DNA of 64,000 nt from Delphinapterus leucas (Eukaryota; Chordata; Mammalia; Artiodactyla; Monodontidae): contig NW_022098002.1 in NCBI RefSeq assembly GCF_002288925.2, positions 1,617,365 to 1,681,364 on the forward strand, given 5' to 3'. The notes beneath the pieces are model-generated. The model did no database searches and was not told the DNA's origin. It saw only the letters and a program-made list of their open reading frames with translations. Of this stretch, positions 1-10,256 are shown one piece after another. The position numbers and the translations under genes were made by a program. Within the stretch, counting starts at the first letter, position 1, and the number at the start of each line of letters is the position of its first letter.

Positions 1-539
1 ACAATTTATAAAGCACTGTATAGTTTACATAATATTTCTGTATCTAGTATCATTAAAGCACCAAGTTAAAAGACTGGAACTTAATGGCAACCATACAATC
101 ATTTTATTCTTTTTCATGACAGTCCCTGGAAACCAGCTGTGCTGGCTTCTCTTTTCTCTGGATAAAATCTGGGATAAATCCTGTGATTTTTCTAATCACA
201 CTACATTAGGGAAAAAACCCTCCTCTGGTCACTTCCAGTCCTCAAACAGTTTAAATTTCATAATTAAAAGATCTACTTCAATGCAAAAATAACAACTGCA
301 AACTTCTGGGTTTGGGGAAAGAAAGTGCACAGCACAAGAAAGCTCTGTCCAAATTCCTCTCTCCCCTGTTTCCTTCAGGGGAACCATTTCCTACTCTTGG
401 ATGGTGTTGGGCTGAGAGCTGCAAAGCCAGCCTCTAACTAGTAGAAATTAGTTAGAAAATGTAGTCGAAATACATGTCTGAATATAACTATTCTTGTTAC
501 GTTCAAGGGGATAAAAGACAACCTAAGAATTTGGGCAGA
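1..539. other. Unassigned AT-rich noncoding DNA
   Basis: No coding exon, RNA gene or repeat is recognised here. Open frames are short and start or stop at random. The right part grades into the LINE-like scrap that follows. Confidence 0.5.
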
Positions 540-765
540 AAAAGGACTATGCCGACAAAAAAGGAAAGCAAATTCCAAAGCTGAAAAGTTCAGTGACCAT
601 AATCCAGAACTTATGGGTGGATTTAACAGCAAATTAGTCACAAGTGAGGAGACATTCAGGAAGCTGGAAGTTAGGTCCAAAGAAGGTGCTCAGAATAAAG
701 CACAGTAGACAAAGGATGGAAAAATACAAAAGAGCTGACAAGGGACAGAAGATACAGTATTAAAG
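540..765 (+). mobile_element. HAL1/L1 ORF1-region-like fragment
   Basis: The stretch is purine-rich and resembles the coiled-coil-coding part of HAL1 or L1 ORF1 in word order: a 'GGATTTAACAGCAAATTAG' start, then 'AGGTCCAAAGAAG', then 'CAGAATAAAGCACAGTAGAC' and a lysine/glutamate-rich run. All frames carry stops, so it is dead. The match is from remembered consensus and is weak. It could instead be another old LINE. Confidence 0.4.
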
Positions 766-777
766 TTTAACATCAGC

Positions 778-780
<3 letters not shown>

Positions 781-811
<31 letters not shown>
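781..811. repeat. (AG)n microsatellite
   Basis: About 15 uninterrupted AG units. It lies just 3' of the LINE-like scrap. Confidence 0.95.
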
Positions 812-816
<5 letters not shown>

Positions 817-2475
817 CATACTAGCAAAATTTTGGAAGGGATATGATAAAGAACTTTCCAAATAAATCATAAATGTAAAAAATCTGAAACATACCTTAAA
901 CTTCACAAAATTTAGGAAAATGATATTATTTGTAAACTTCCCAACACGCCTCTGAAACACTTTTTTCCTACCTGTTTTGGCTGCACCCTCTCTGATCACC
1001 TCTTCCCAAATAGCAGTTTTGCAATACACTGCACTGTTTTCTATAGAGAGAAGAGAAAGATAATTCACACTTTCTTCTAGCGTAGTTGATTAAACTTTAA
1101 TTTTTATTATTGGGGGTTTACAAAATTTTACTTTTCAACTCATTTTTGGTCATAATACCTAAAGTTTAGGATTGTTGTCAAAATTTGGGAAAGCTTTTTA
1201 TGAAGTGTAGATTTCAGATTCTCTTTCACAGTGACCAATCATCAATACTCTTTGAATTGATCATATGCGTTGACAAGTTTCATCAAAGGCTAGGTAGGAC
1301 AACTTGTGAGTTTTATGCTGTCTTCACTGATGCAATTATTTGTCTCAGATCAAGAAGGCGTTGAAATCTTTTCCCAATGTGTTCCGATGATTCTGGCATC
1401 TTCATTGATCAGATTTTCCTTTAATTCAACCCTACTCATGATTTCTACTCAGAATTTCTCTCTTCCTATTGATGAATTACTGTTTCTGAAGTGATCTGAA
1501 CATTCTTTGGGTTAAAATTTAGTACTCTCTATCAGAATGTTTCTTATGGATTCCATCGCACATCTTTTCACTTTCGTTTGTATTCTATTGAATTTAATAT
1601 GAATTTTTCTCTTAATTCTTCAATAAGTTTAAACTTGCCAAAGGAAGATATACAGCCGAGCACATTCATAGAGATACATTCATATACATCCAAATCAAGG
1701 CTCTGTACTTTCTCATTTGTTTTATTAAAATGCTTCATCTTCTAAATGCAGTAAAACATGTGTTTCCTTTTTGTCCACTCCCGTCCAAAAAGAAAGAAGA
1801 ATGAATTTTTGTTTTGATAGGTATTGAAGACCCTGTGCGTACAATTTTCATAGTGATGACTGGAGGAATTTCCTGCAGACTAGCTTCTGAATCCATGGAT
1901 ATAGAGATTTGTTTCTCCTCCGATACCCACAGCTGGTGCCGTAGGACTTACTCTTATCTCTGGCCCTGCATCTTCAAGTCTTGGTGCTGGACCGGTAGAC
2001 ACAGTGTGCAGTAGAGACGTTCCCAGAAGCCATCCTCCATCAGGATGATTGACAGTAACTCGGTACAGGAGAGTGCCTGGAAGTCACAGAAATCTATCCC
2101 ATTATCTCCCCAACCCCACTAACCCTTCACTGGAGCCCAGGTGCCCTGCAGACACTCCAACTCACCCTCTAGAGGGGAAGTGTGGTTGACAGGAAATACA
2201 AATGGAAGAAGACGTTAGCTCATTATTGTCAAAGTATCTTAGTTTTGCAAATTTTATTGCGTATGAGCACACAAGCACATTGTGAGGGCCGCTCATACTC
2301 GTGTGGACAGTCTCCTGAGGCATCCACTCAGGCCCCCAGAAGGAGCTCATACAGTGAAGGGCCCTGAAGCTCCAGCTTTGTTAGTTTTACAGTAAATCTG
2401 CCTTCAACGTCTATTCATTCATTCATGATTTTGTTGTTGTTGCTTAAAAAAAAATTATACTCAGTGCCAGACATC
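812..2475. other. Unassigned noncoding DNA
   Basis: No feature is recognised. Positions about 1080-1800 are AT-rich and free of any repeat I know. About 1810-2160 is more balanced in composition. Open frames are under 70 codons, with no splice or start context that supports them. Confidence 0.5.
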
Positions 2476-2490
2476 AAGAAATGTCAAGAG

Positions 2491-2837
2491 ATGGGGCTTC
2501 CCTGGTGGCGCAGTGGTTAAGAATCCGCCTGCCAGTGCAGGGGACACGGGTTCAAGCCCTGGTCCAGGAAGATCCCACATGCCGCGGAGCAGCTAAGCCA
2601 GTGCGCCACAACTACTGAGCCTGTGCTCTAGACCCCACGAGCCACAACTACTGAGCCCTCACGCCACAACTACTGAAGCCCGCGTGCCTAGAGCCCATGC
2701 TCCGCAACAAGAGAAGCCACCACAATGAGAAGCCCAAGCACCGCGACGAAGAGTAGCCCCCGCTCCCTGCAACTAGAGAAAACCCACGCACGGCAACGAA
2801 GACCCAGTGCAGCCAAAAATAAATTAAAAAAAAAAAA
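2491..2837 (+). mobile_element. CHR-type tRNA-derived SINE, full length
   Basis: The copy starts with GGGGCTTCCCTGGTGGCGC. The tRNA-like head has an A box TGGCGCAGTGG (2506-2516) and a B box GGTTCAAGCCC (2549-2559), the internal pol III promoter of this family. The body holds the CACAACTACTGAGCC repeats and the tail is A-rich. It is bounded by a 15-bp target duplication at 2476-2490 and 2838-2852 (AAGAAATGTCAAGAG against AAGAAGTGTCAAGAG), with one mismatch. CHR SINEs are spread by L1 machinery. Confidence 0.93.
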
Positions 2838-2852
2838 AAGAAGTGTCAAGAG

Positions 2853-3335
2853 GAAGGTAGCACCGTGAGTGATGCAGTCCTCTGTCACCTGCAGCCTCCC
2901 CACCGCCCTTCCCCACTCTACAAGGGCAAACTCTAACTCAGGTGTCCTGGTGTGTTGCTCCAGGATGTACACGTCCTTGGGGCAAAAAAGGAAGAGTTTA
3001 AAATATCTGTGTTGAGAGAGTAATGACTGTAATGATGGTAACAAGTCAGGTTAATTCTAATTCTTTGCTTTCAATACAGTTAAAGGAAAACTTTATCAGC
3101 TGGTGGAGCATTAAAAATAATTGTGATGATCGAGCATTATGTGATTTTCGGCATATAACTCAGAAGTTCAAAGAATTGAGTGACATTGCCTCGACAAATC
3201 CTTTACTTACTATTTACTTATTTACGTCAACAGGGCATCTTTATATTTACATGTATAAAACAAAAATTAGTAAAAATAATTATTGCTGACTTGTTTCTTA
3301 TTCTAACAATAAGTAGCCCATAAATCCAATTAAAA

Positions 3336-3338
<3 letters not shown>
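2853..3338. other. Unassigned noncoding DNA
   Basis: No gene or known repeat is seen between the SINE and the AC tract. Confidence 0.5.

Positions 3339-3376
<38 letters not shown>
3339..3376. repeat. (AC)19 microsatellite
   Basis: An uninterrupted AC dinucleotide run of 38 bases. It is likely polymorphic. Confidence 0.97.
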
Positions 3377-3378
<2 letters not shown>

Positions 3379-3467
3379 AAATTTGGGGGAGGTTTGAAAT
3401 GGGAAGCGATTACTGGGTGTCCTTTGTAGCATACCGTTCTGGGTCATCTCTGAGTTTCATTGTTTTT

Positions 3468-3786
3468 TGTTTTTTTTTAAAGAAGATGTTGGGGGTAGGA
3501 GTTTATTAATTTATTTATTTATTTTGGCTGTGTTGGGTCTTCGTTTCTGTGTGAGGGCTTTCTCTAGTTGTGGCAAGCAGGGGCCACTCTTCATCGCGGT
3601 GTGTGGGCCTCTCACTATTGCAGCCTCTCTTGTTGTGGAGCACAGGCTCCAGACGCGCAGGCTCAGTAGTCGTGGCTCACGGGCCTAGTTGCTCCGCAGC
3701 ATGTGGGATCCTCCCAGACCAGGGCTTGAACCCTTGTCCCCTGCATTAGCAGGCCGATTCTCAACCACTGCACCACCAGGGAAGCC
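3468..3786 (-). mobile_element. CHR-type SINE
   Basis: Read on the minus strand it has the SINE head (GGCTTCCCTGGTGGTGCAG), body and a degenerate A-rich tail at 3468-3520. The target duplication CTGAGTTTCATTGTTTTT is exact, at 3450-3467 and 3787-3804 (18 bp). An exact duplication argues for a fairly recent insertion. Confidence 0.93.
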
Positions 3787-3970
3787 CTGAGTTTCATTGT
3801 TTTTGAGCTGTTTTAGAACCTGTAAATTGAAGAAGTTACATCGTAATGCAAATGATTCTTGACCATAGAAATGTAAATATATTGTGTCTGGTGAAGATTC
3901 AATTAATTATTGCCCTGTGGATACTGACCAATTTTGATCTATCTATAAGTTCATTTCAACATTTCTAATT

Positions 3971-3972
<2 letters not shown>

Positions 3973-4005
<33 letters not shown>
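3973..4005. repeat. (GT)n microsatellite
   Basis: An uninterrupted GT run of about 16 units. Confidence 0.97.
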
Positions 4006-4007
<2 letters not shown>

Positions 4008-4096
4008 ACCGTATTTTGAACGTGTAGTAATGAACATCTTACTGGTTTCCTCATTGGTTAATAATATAAGTAAAATCTCTGATGTGCTCATTTTAT

Positions 4097-4504
4097 TTTT
4101 TTTAATATTTAAAAAAATTATTTTATTTATTCATTTTTTTGGGCTGCATTGTGTCTTCGTGCTGTGTGCGGGCTTTCTCTAGTTGTGGCAATCGGGGGCT
4201 ACTCTTCATTGCAGTGCGCAGGCTTCTCATTGCGATGGCTTCTCTTGTTGCAGAGCACGGGCTCTAGGCGCGCAGGCTCAGTAGTCGTGGCTCATGGGGC
4301 TCAGTAGTTGTGTCTTGTGGGCTCAGTAGTTGTGGCTTTCAGGCTCAGTAGCTGTGGCTCGTGGGCTCTAGAGCGCAGGCTCAGTAGTTGTGGCGCATGG
4401 GCTCAGTTGCTCCATGGCATGTGGGATCGTCCCGGACCAGGGCTCGAACCTGTGTCCCCTGCACTGGCAGGCAGATTCTTAACCACTGCGCCACCAGGGA
4501 AACC
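4097..4504 (-). mobile_element. CHR-type SINE with expanded internal motif
   Basis: Minus-strand SINE flanked by an exact 18-bp target duplication CTGATGTGCTCATTTTAT (4079-4096 and 4505-4522). It is about 60-90 bases longer than its neighbours. The body motif GGCTCAGTAGTTGTGGC is present about five times (about 4276-4405, with variants such as GCTCAGTAGCTGTGGC) where other copies here have two or three. Confidence 0.92.
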
Positions 4505-4522
4505 CTGATGTGCTCATTTTAT

Positions 4523-5756
4523 ATTTACCCACTAGTCATGAAGATTTTACCTTTAAAAAATTTAATTGTATAATCCGCTCAGAACCATCTGGTTGTCTGT
4601 CACCCTCTGTCACTGTTTTGGGCAAACGGCAAACACAGGTCCACTCACTGTCTTGCTGAGTCTCTGTCCAATGCCTCCCTCAGGCATGACATGTAAAGTA
4701 ACGGCTCTTTCTGATTTCCAATCAGCCATGAATTTTTCTGAGCAGAGATAGTCCAAATCCTCTCTGGTTTTCTCTTTTTATACCCCCGATATCTTTCTAG
4801 TCAAACACCCCCCAATAGCCATCCCTGCCCCCCTTGCTGCTAACCCTGACCACTCAGAAAAAAGACAACAAACTCATAATTTACTGAAATCGGACTCAGA
4901 TGAGTGCTTGGTTTTGTCTGGAGCCAAATGATTGCATCCACAAAGTAACCAGAAAGTTCCTCACTGTGTGTCAACTCCACTGCTAGGCAGAAGAAGCAAA
5001 GCTCAGCCAGGCTGAGGTCCAGTACCTCGGACGCTCCCAGGAGGTGATGCGCACCAGAGCCAGGGTCCCCGTGGCACCGTGGAAATGAGAGGGACATCTC
5101 CTCTGAGTGGACATGACCGGGCCGAGGTGAGAGGAAGACATTAGATCCTTTCCTGGGAGCGGCTTTGATGGGGAGTTTGGAGAGAGCAGGAGTCGCCTTG
5201 GGCTTGGCAGGAGACACCTGTACCTGGGGGCAGTGAGGGGAGAGAAGAGTGCGGGGCACCTGGGGGGCCGCCAGGGCAGATGTCCCCGGGCCTGGGCCAC
5301 AGCCCAGATGTCTGCCAGGTCCTCATGCCATCTCCTGGGACTGGAGGAGGTAAAGCGTGCGTAGTGTCTGTGTGAGTGTGATGTGTGCCCCCGGTGGGGA
5401 AGAGGCCCCCGTCTCATTACAGAGGGTGGGCTTCATCTCCAGGGCTGCAGTCTGAGGCTGTGTGTGAGCTCCGCTCGGCTCTGACTCTTTTCATCTGCTT
5501 CCCACCGAGCACTGGACACTCCCAAGTGTCAACTGAACGGGCCGGTGGGCACGAAGTTCCGGTGCCGCGCACTGATGACAGTCTGCTTGGCTCAGGGCTC
5601 CTTGGCTGTTTCTCCCTTCACTCCCCAGTGCCAGCGGAGAGGCAGCCCCCAGCCCAGCTCAGCAAGGACGCTAATCAACTCCAGCAGACGCGCCGTTCAT
5701 GTCAGGTCTGCTAGCAGGAGCCAAGGCTTGTTAGCTTTGACTCCAAGCCAGTTCTC
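4523..5756. other. Unassigned, GC-rich towards the right
   Basis: No repeat is recognised. Overlapping open frames on both strands at 4840-5714 reflect high GC and few stops, not a gene. None has a conserved motif I recognise. Confidence 0.5.
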
Positions 5757-6209
5757 ATGCGCACGCAGGCACACACGCACGATGCACACACGCACACGCA
5801 CATGTGCACGCACACACATGCACACATGTGTGCACACGTGCATACATGCATGCACACATGTACATACTCGATGTTCTCGTACACGCGCTCAATGCACTCA
5901 CACAAGGCACACACGTATACACACGTGCACACATGCAGGCACGTGCGCGCGCACACACATACACACATGCACATACTTGCGTGTGTGTGTACATGCATGC
6001 ACACACGTGTACGCACATGTACATACTCGATGCTCTCATACACGTGTGCGCACATGCACTCGCACAGGCACACGCACGCACACGTATACACACATGCACG
6101 TGCACACAGTGTACATGTGTACACGCATGCACACACATACACACATGTACACACACGCAATGCTCTCATACACATGCACATGTATACACACACACACACT
6201 TGCACACGG
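5757..6209. repeat. CA/CG-rich minisatellite with higher-order units
   Basis: About 450 bases of alternating purine-pyrimidine DNA made of ACAC, GCAC, TACA and ACATGCA blocks. A non-CA landmark recurs: 'TACATACTCGATG' begins at 5861 and 6020 (159 bp apart), and 'TGCTCTCATA' at 6031 and 6161 (130 bp apart), with a variant near 5872. It is therefore a degenerate tandem array of roughly 130-160 bp units. Long Cys/Val/His/Thr-only open frames across it are artefacts. Confidence 0.9.
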
Positions 6210-7029
6210 TAGCATCTTTACTTCCCTGCCACCCACCTTTTCACCAACCATCCAGAGACCTTTCACCTACTCCTAGCAAAGGTCAAGATCCTAGTATATG
6301 TTCTGTTTTCTGATAACAGAGGAGCAGATTCTAATATTCCCAACAAAGCTACAGTAGGTGTGGTTTTAGGAACAAGAATCTGCTCCCCTGGATGCCTCAG
6401 CACGCCAGGTCTGGGCACATCTTGTGAAGAGGGTGCCTGCTCTCTGGGCAGGGCTGGGCTGGTGAGTGTCTGGGACCTGCCGTCCAGGAGTGCAGAGCCC
6501 GCGTCTGGAGCAGTGGCGTCAATGCTCCCTCCACGGCTGATTCCAAGCTGCTGATGTCCGGGCGCCGGCTGCAGGGTTGGGAAGAAAAGTACATATTAAG
6601 TGTTTCCCCAGCTCAGCACTTTCCTGGTTCCGGGTCAGCGATGGCTCTGAGCGCCAGTCAGACAGAAGAGTGGCGGGGTTTATGGAGTATTTGGGATCAG
6701 ACTTGGGGGTGGGGGGGAGGACCTGAAAGTGATTTGCGTGCTCAGATTTCCCCAAAATCCCCTTTGGCAAAGTAAGAGGCCGGTCTGGTGGCATCAGATA
6801 CATTCTGATGAGACGAAGCCGCCGTGTCTCCTCACGAGGGTTCGTCAGCAAGGAGCACACTGAGGGGTTGCAAACCCTGGGAAGGGGCTTGCCGGCTTCT
6901 GGTTTGTGCCCCAGGGGTCTCCACACAAGAGTAAAGCGATTCTGTGAGATTTTAGGACTGGAAAAGACCTCACAGATTATCTAATCGAGTTGCTTCCTCC
7001 ATTCTCCAGCCCTATCTGGGGCAGGATAG
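6210..7029. other. Unassigned noncoding DNA
   Basis: No gene is seen. A G-rich run lies at about 6704-6720. Short open frames on both strands overlap each other and have no recognisable domain. Confidence 0.5.
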
Positions 7030-7127
7030 AAGTGCACAGACGGTCCATGTTTTAGGTGCACAATTTGACCAGTTTTGTGTATCAGTTTCATCTACCCATG
7101 AAGCCACCACCCCCATCATCTCCTTTT
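7030..7127 (-). mobile_element. Probable old L1M 3'-end scrap
   Basis: The wording 'TTTGACCAGTTTTGTGTATC' followed by 'CCATGAAGCCACCACCCCCATC' resembles the antisense 3' end of old mammalian L1M elements. The SINE at 7128 is inserted in it. The match is short, so confidence is low. Confidence 0.35.
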
Positions 7128-7478
7128 TTTAAAAAAAAATTATTTTATTTATTTATTTTTGGCTGCGTTGGGTCTTCGTTGCTGCATGCGGGCTTTCTCT
7201 AGTTGCGGTGAACGGGGGCTACTCTTCGTTGCAGTGCACGGGTGAACGGGGGCTACTCTTTGTTGCAGTGCACGGGCTTCTCATTGCAGTGGCTTCTCTT
7301 ATTGTGGAGCACGGGCTCTAGGCGTGCGGGCTTCAGTAGTTGCAGCATGTGGGCTCAGTAGTTGTGGCTCATGGGCTTAGTTGCTCCGCGGCATGTGGGA
7401 TCCTCCCAGACCAGGGCTCGAACCCGTGTCCCCTGCATTGGCAGGCAGACTCTCAACCACTGCGCCGTCAGGGAAGCC
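7128..7478 (-). mobile_element. CHR-type SINE with 34-bp internal tandem duplication
   Basis: Minus-strand SINE with target duplication CCCCATCATCTCCTTTT (7111-7127) and CCCCATCCTCTCCTTTT (7479-7495), one mismatch. Inside the body a 34-bp block starting GGTGAACGGGGGCTACTCTT is repeated head to tail at 7207-7240 and 7241-7274, with one C/T difference. Other copies in this window have this block once. Confidence 0.93.
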
Positions 7479-7495
7479 CCCCATCCTCTCCTTTT

Positions 7496-10192
7496 AAAGG
7501 TAAATTATTCTTTACTGGAAGAAAATTCATAGATAATGTAACCCACCTACAAATGTGTTTTTAAAATCAGTACAAAGGTCAGTTGCTAATGTAGTTCTGC
7601 ATCAGAACGCCCAGTGAGCAGATCTGACCATGCGGTTTATGTAGTGGATTGTCAGGAACGACGCTGTGTAAAGGCGAACAAACAGGAGTGTCAAACACAG
7701 CGAACAGCTTTGTGACCTGTGAGATGCTTTTCAAAAATACTGCAAGAGTCTTATTACAGTTGCAAACAACAAAAGGTCCCCAGATTTTCGTGATAGCTGC
7801 ATACTTAGCCTGTGCAAAATACCTGGAGTTTGTAGGCAGACGGACTGAGGATGTATCACAGCTGTGCGACAGAACACTGCACAGCCTCTGGGGATGTGAG
7901 ATCGTCTTGGAGAGCCCCACGCATCACAGGGCGTCGAACACCCCAGCCCCACCCTGCAAACGCTCAGAGTACTCCCCGCAATTACCGTCACAGTCCCCAG
8001 GTGCGCGCTGCTTCCGGGAGAGCTCTGATGTCGTCGGGTACACATTTTGTTTCGTGCTCTGGGTGAAGTAGTGGGGTTGCTCTCAGTCCGAAAGAACCTA
8101 AGGCCCAGCTCACACTGAGCAGCCCGAGAGGACATCAGCTCAGAGCGGCAGGGACGTGGGGACCCCGGCTCTTCCCCCTGCCCGTCCTGACACCCTCCGG
8201 CCACTGCAGGATGGCTGCACGGTCCAGGCCCCTCTCCACACACAGGTACCACTGAAGAGAAGGGGACAACTCAGAGGTGCCCCCTCTGTTGGCTTCCCTC
8301 CCTGGAAAAATGGGCCAGTCATGATTGGGTAAGATGATTCAGGGTCTGCCTGGGCAGGAGGGAAAGTCACTGCCAGAGGAGAAGATGCCTGAACAAATGC
8401 AGGAGTTAAAGGGGGGCCTGGGATGTGGATTTGGCCACCAACAGTGTCCAGTCTGTTGAGAGGCCGGTCGAACGTGGACTGATTGCACGTGGGGTGGGGA
8501 TAGAAAGGAGACACAAGTGAACACGTCGAGGCTAGAATCCTGAGATCTCCCTGGACGGCACGGAGGAGGCCAGTGCACAGGGAAGAAACCTTGGCTCCGA
8601 GGGCCCTGGATCTTCCCAGCCCTTCCTCCCCGAGGATCAGGTGAGGATGCTGGTCTCACTGGTGCCTCGCAGATCTCAGGGCTGCAGACCACGCTCCCTG
8701 CATGGCGGGAGCAGTGTGGGCTGGCTGAATCCCTGAGGGATTAGGCCCCGGGCTTGCCCGTGATCATCACACACTAAGTGCTTGATGGCGGTCCGTGAGC
8801 CAGCGGGACGGTGGCCTCACCATCTACCGTCTGGGCTGCTTGTCGGGGCTCAGCCTGAGGTGCCAGCACACATCGCCCCATGTCCCCCGCTTACTCATCC
8901 TTCGCCCTCTGGGGACCAGCGTCATTGTCACTCCTGCTGGGAAGTCTGGGGGAAATGGTAGCTTTAAGAACTGTCTGCAGAATTCCTCCTCAAGAGTGTA
9001 GCTAAAGGGGCGAGTTTGTTTCTGGAGATGAGGGCCTGGCCAACAAGGACCCAGAGACACTTCACGGTCTTAGAAAAGATCGGGGACGTGAGGGTGGAAA
9101 TAACAACAAGGACAAGAGCAAGAGGCTGGGTGAGGGACCGCGGGGAGATGAGAGGGGGACGGGCGCTGAGTCGTCCGGGGCAGGTACAGAGGGGGGCCCA
9201 GCCTCTCGCCTGGAATAACCTGCTAGGCTGTGGGCACCCTGGCCCCATCCTCCTAAAGGCCCCCGCGTGTGGGAGTGGGGACTGGTGAGTCAGGGGAAGG
9301 GGCTGCTGCCAGGTGTGGTGACAGAGGGCGGTCACTGGAGGTGAGCGGGGAGTGACATCTCAAGGCCAGCGGGACAGGAAGTTGGAACCTGAGGTGACCA
9401 AGGGAATGTTAGCCCCAGGGCATTTACAGGAATCCTGCGGAGGTCGGGCCTTCCCACAGGATGTGGGCCGGAGGCATAGCCAATTCTGTCCGACTCCTAG
9501 AGGACCCGGTGGGCCCAGCTGACCCCTAAATTACACAATCTCCGCCCTTCACTCTTCTGGGCAAAAGTTGACACAAAGGACGAAGAAACCCAGGGTCTCG
9601 ATGTCCCTGTAGATGCAGCCACTGCAGACTGTGACAGTGCCTGGCAGCCCCAGCACATGCCCCCATGCATTCGTCCCACCTCGTGTTGGTGATGCTGGAG
9701 GCTGCCGGACCCCAGAGGCGTGAGGACGGAGCGCTCTGGCCTCCTCTGTGGAGGGACTGCTCACATTAGACCAACTACCTGCTTATCGGGACTTTCTGAG
9801 GCCCATCCCCCACCCCCCCCCGCTCATTATTGTGAACAGTCTGCCATCCTGCTGCCCTCAGGAGTCTGGACACTCACTTAGAGGGAGGGGCGGGTGGCTT
9901 GGGACCCAGAGGGTGAGTTGGAGTTCGCCAGGCCAGGAGGGAACAGGCGTGGACGCCAGGTTGATGAGTCAAGAGCGCCCAAGGGTCCCCTCAGCTCTGC
10001 TTGTCTCCAGCTCTGCTGTGACCAGTCAGAGCCCAGACGTCCCTGGAAGTGGAATAATCCGCAAAATGGTGCAGATACGGGTCTTTGCACTTTCAGCTCT
10101 CAGACCCACACGCATGCGGACACACAAGGACACACACACATTGGAACACAAAGCACTCTTTTCTCATCCTCCTGGGTGCAGGAAGCTCTGGG
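7496..10192. other. GC-rich unique noncoding DNA
   Basis: No repeat or gene is recognised over 2.7 kb. Several overlapping frames of 100-170 codons occur on both strands (for example 7731-8252 minus, 8964-9335 minus). They shadow one another and carry no domain I recognise. A poly-C run lies near 9811-9820. Exons of an unrecognised gene cannot be excluded. Confidence 0.45.
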
Positions 10193-10256
10193 GTGTGTGT
10201 GTGTGTGTGTGCGCATGTATGCGTGTGTGTATGCGTGCGTGTGCGTGCGTGTGCGA
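10193..10256. repeat. GT/GCGT-rich simple repeat
   Basis: A pure GT run leads into GCGTGT and ATGCGTGC steps, about 64 bases of alternating purine-pyrimidine DNA. Confidence 0.93.

Noticed and set aside
2500..2560. tRNA-like sequence with A and B boxes
   Set aside because: It is the head of a CHR SINE, one of eleven in the window. It lacks a tRNA 3' end and has SINE body and tail downstream.
5545..6313. Several open frames of 130-240 codons, rich in Cys/Val or His/Thr
   Set aside because: They are translations of the CA/CG minisatellite in both directions. An alternating dinucleotide array has no stops in most frames.
7207..7274. Two 34-bp direct repeats as a possible CRISPR-like unit
   Set aside because: There is no spacer between the units, the units are SINE sequence, and the host is a mammal.
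8140..8692. Pro/Ser/Gly-rich minus frames at 7731-8692
   Set aside because: They overlap each other in different frames, are low in motif content and have no recognisable homologue.
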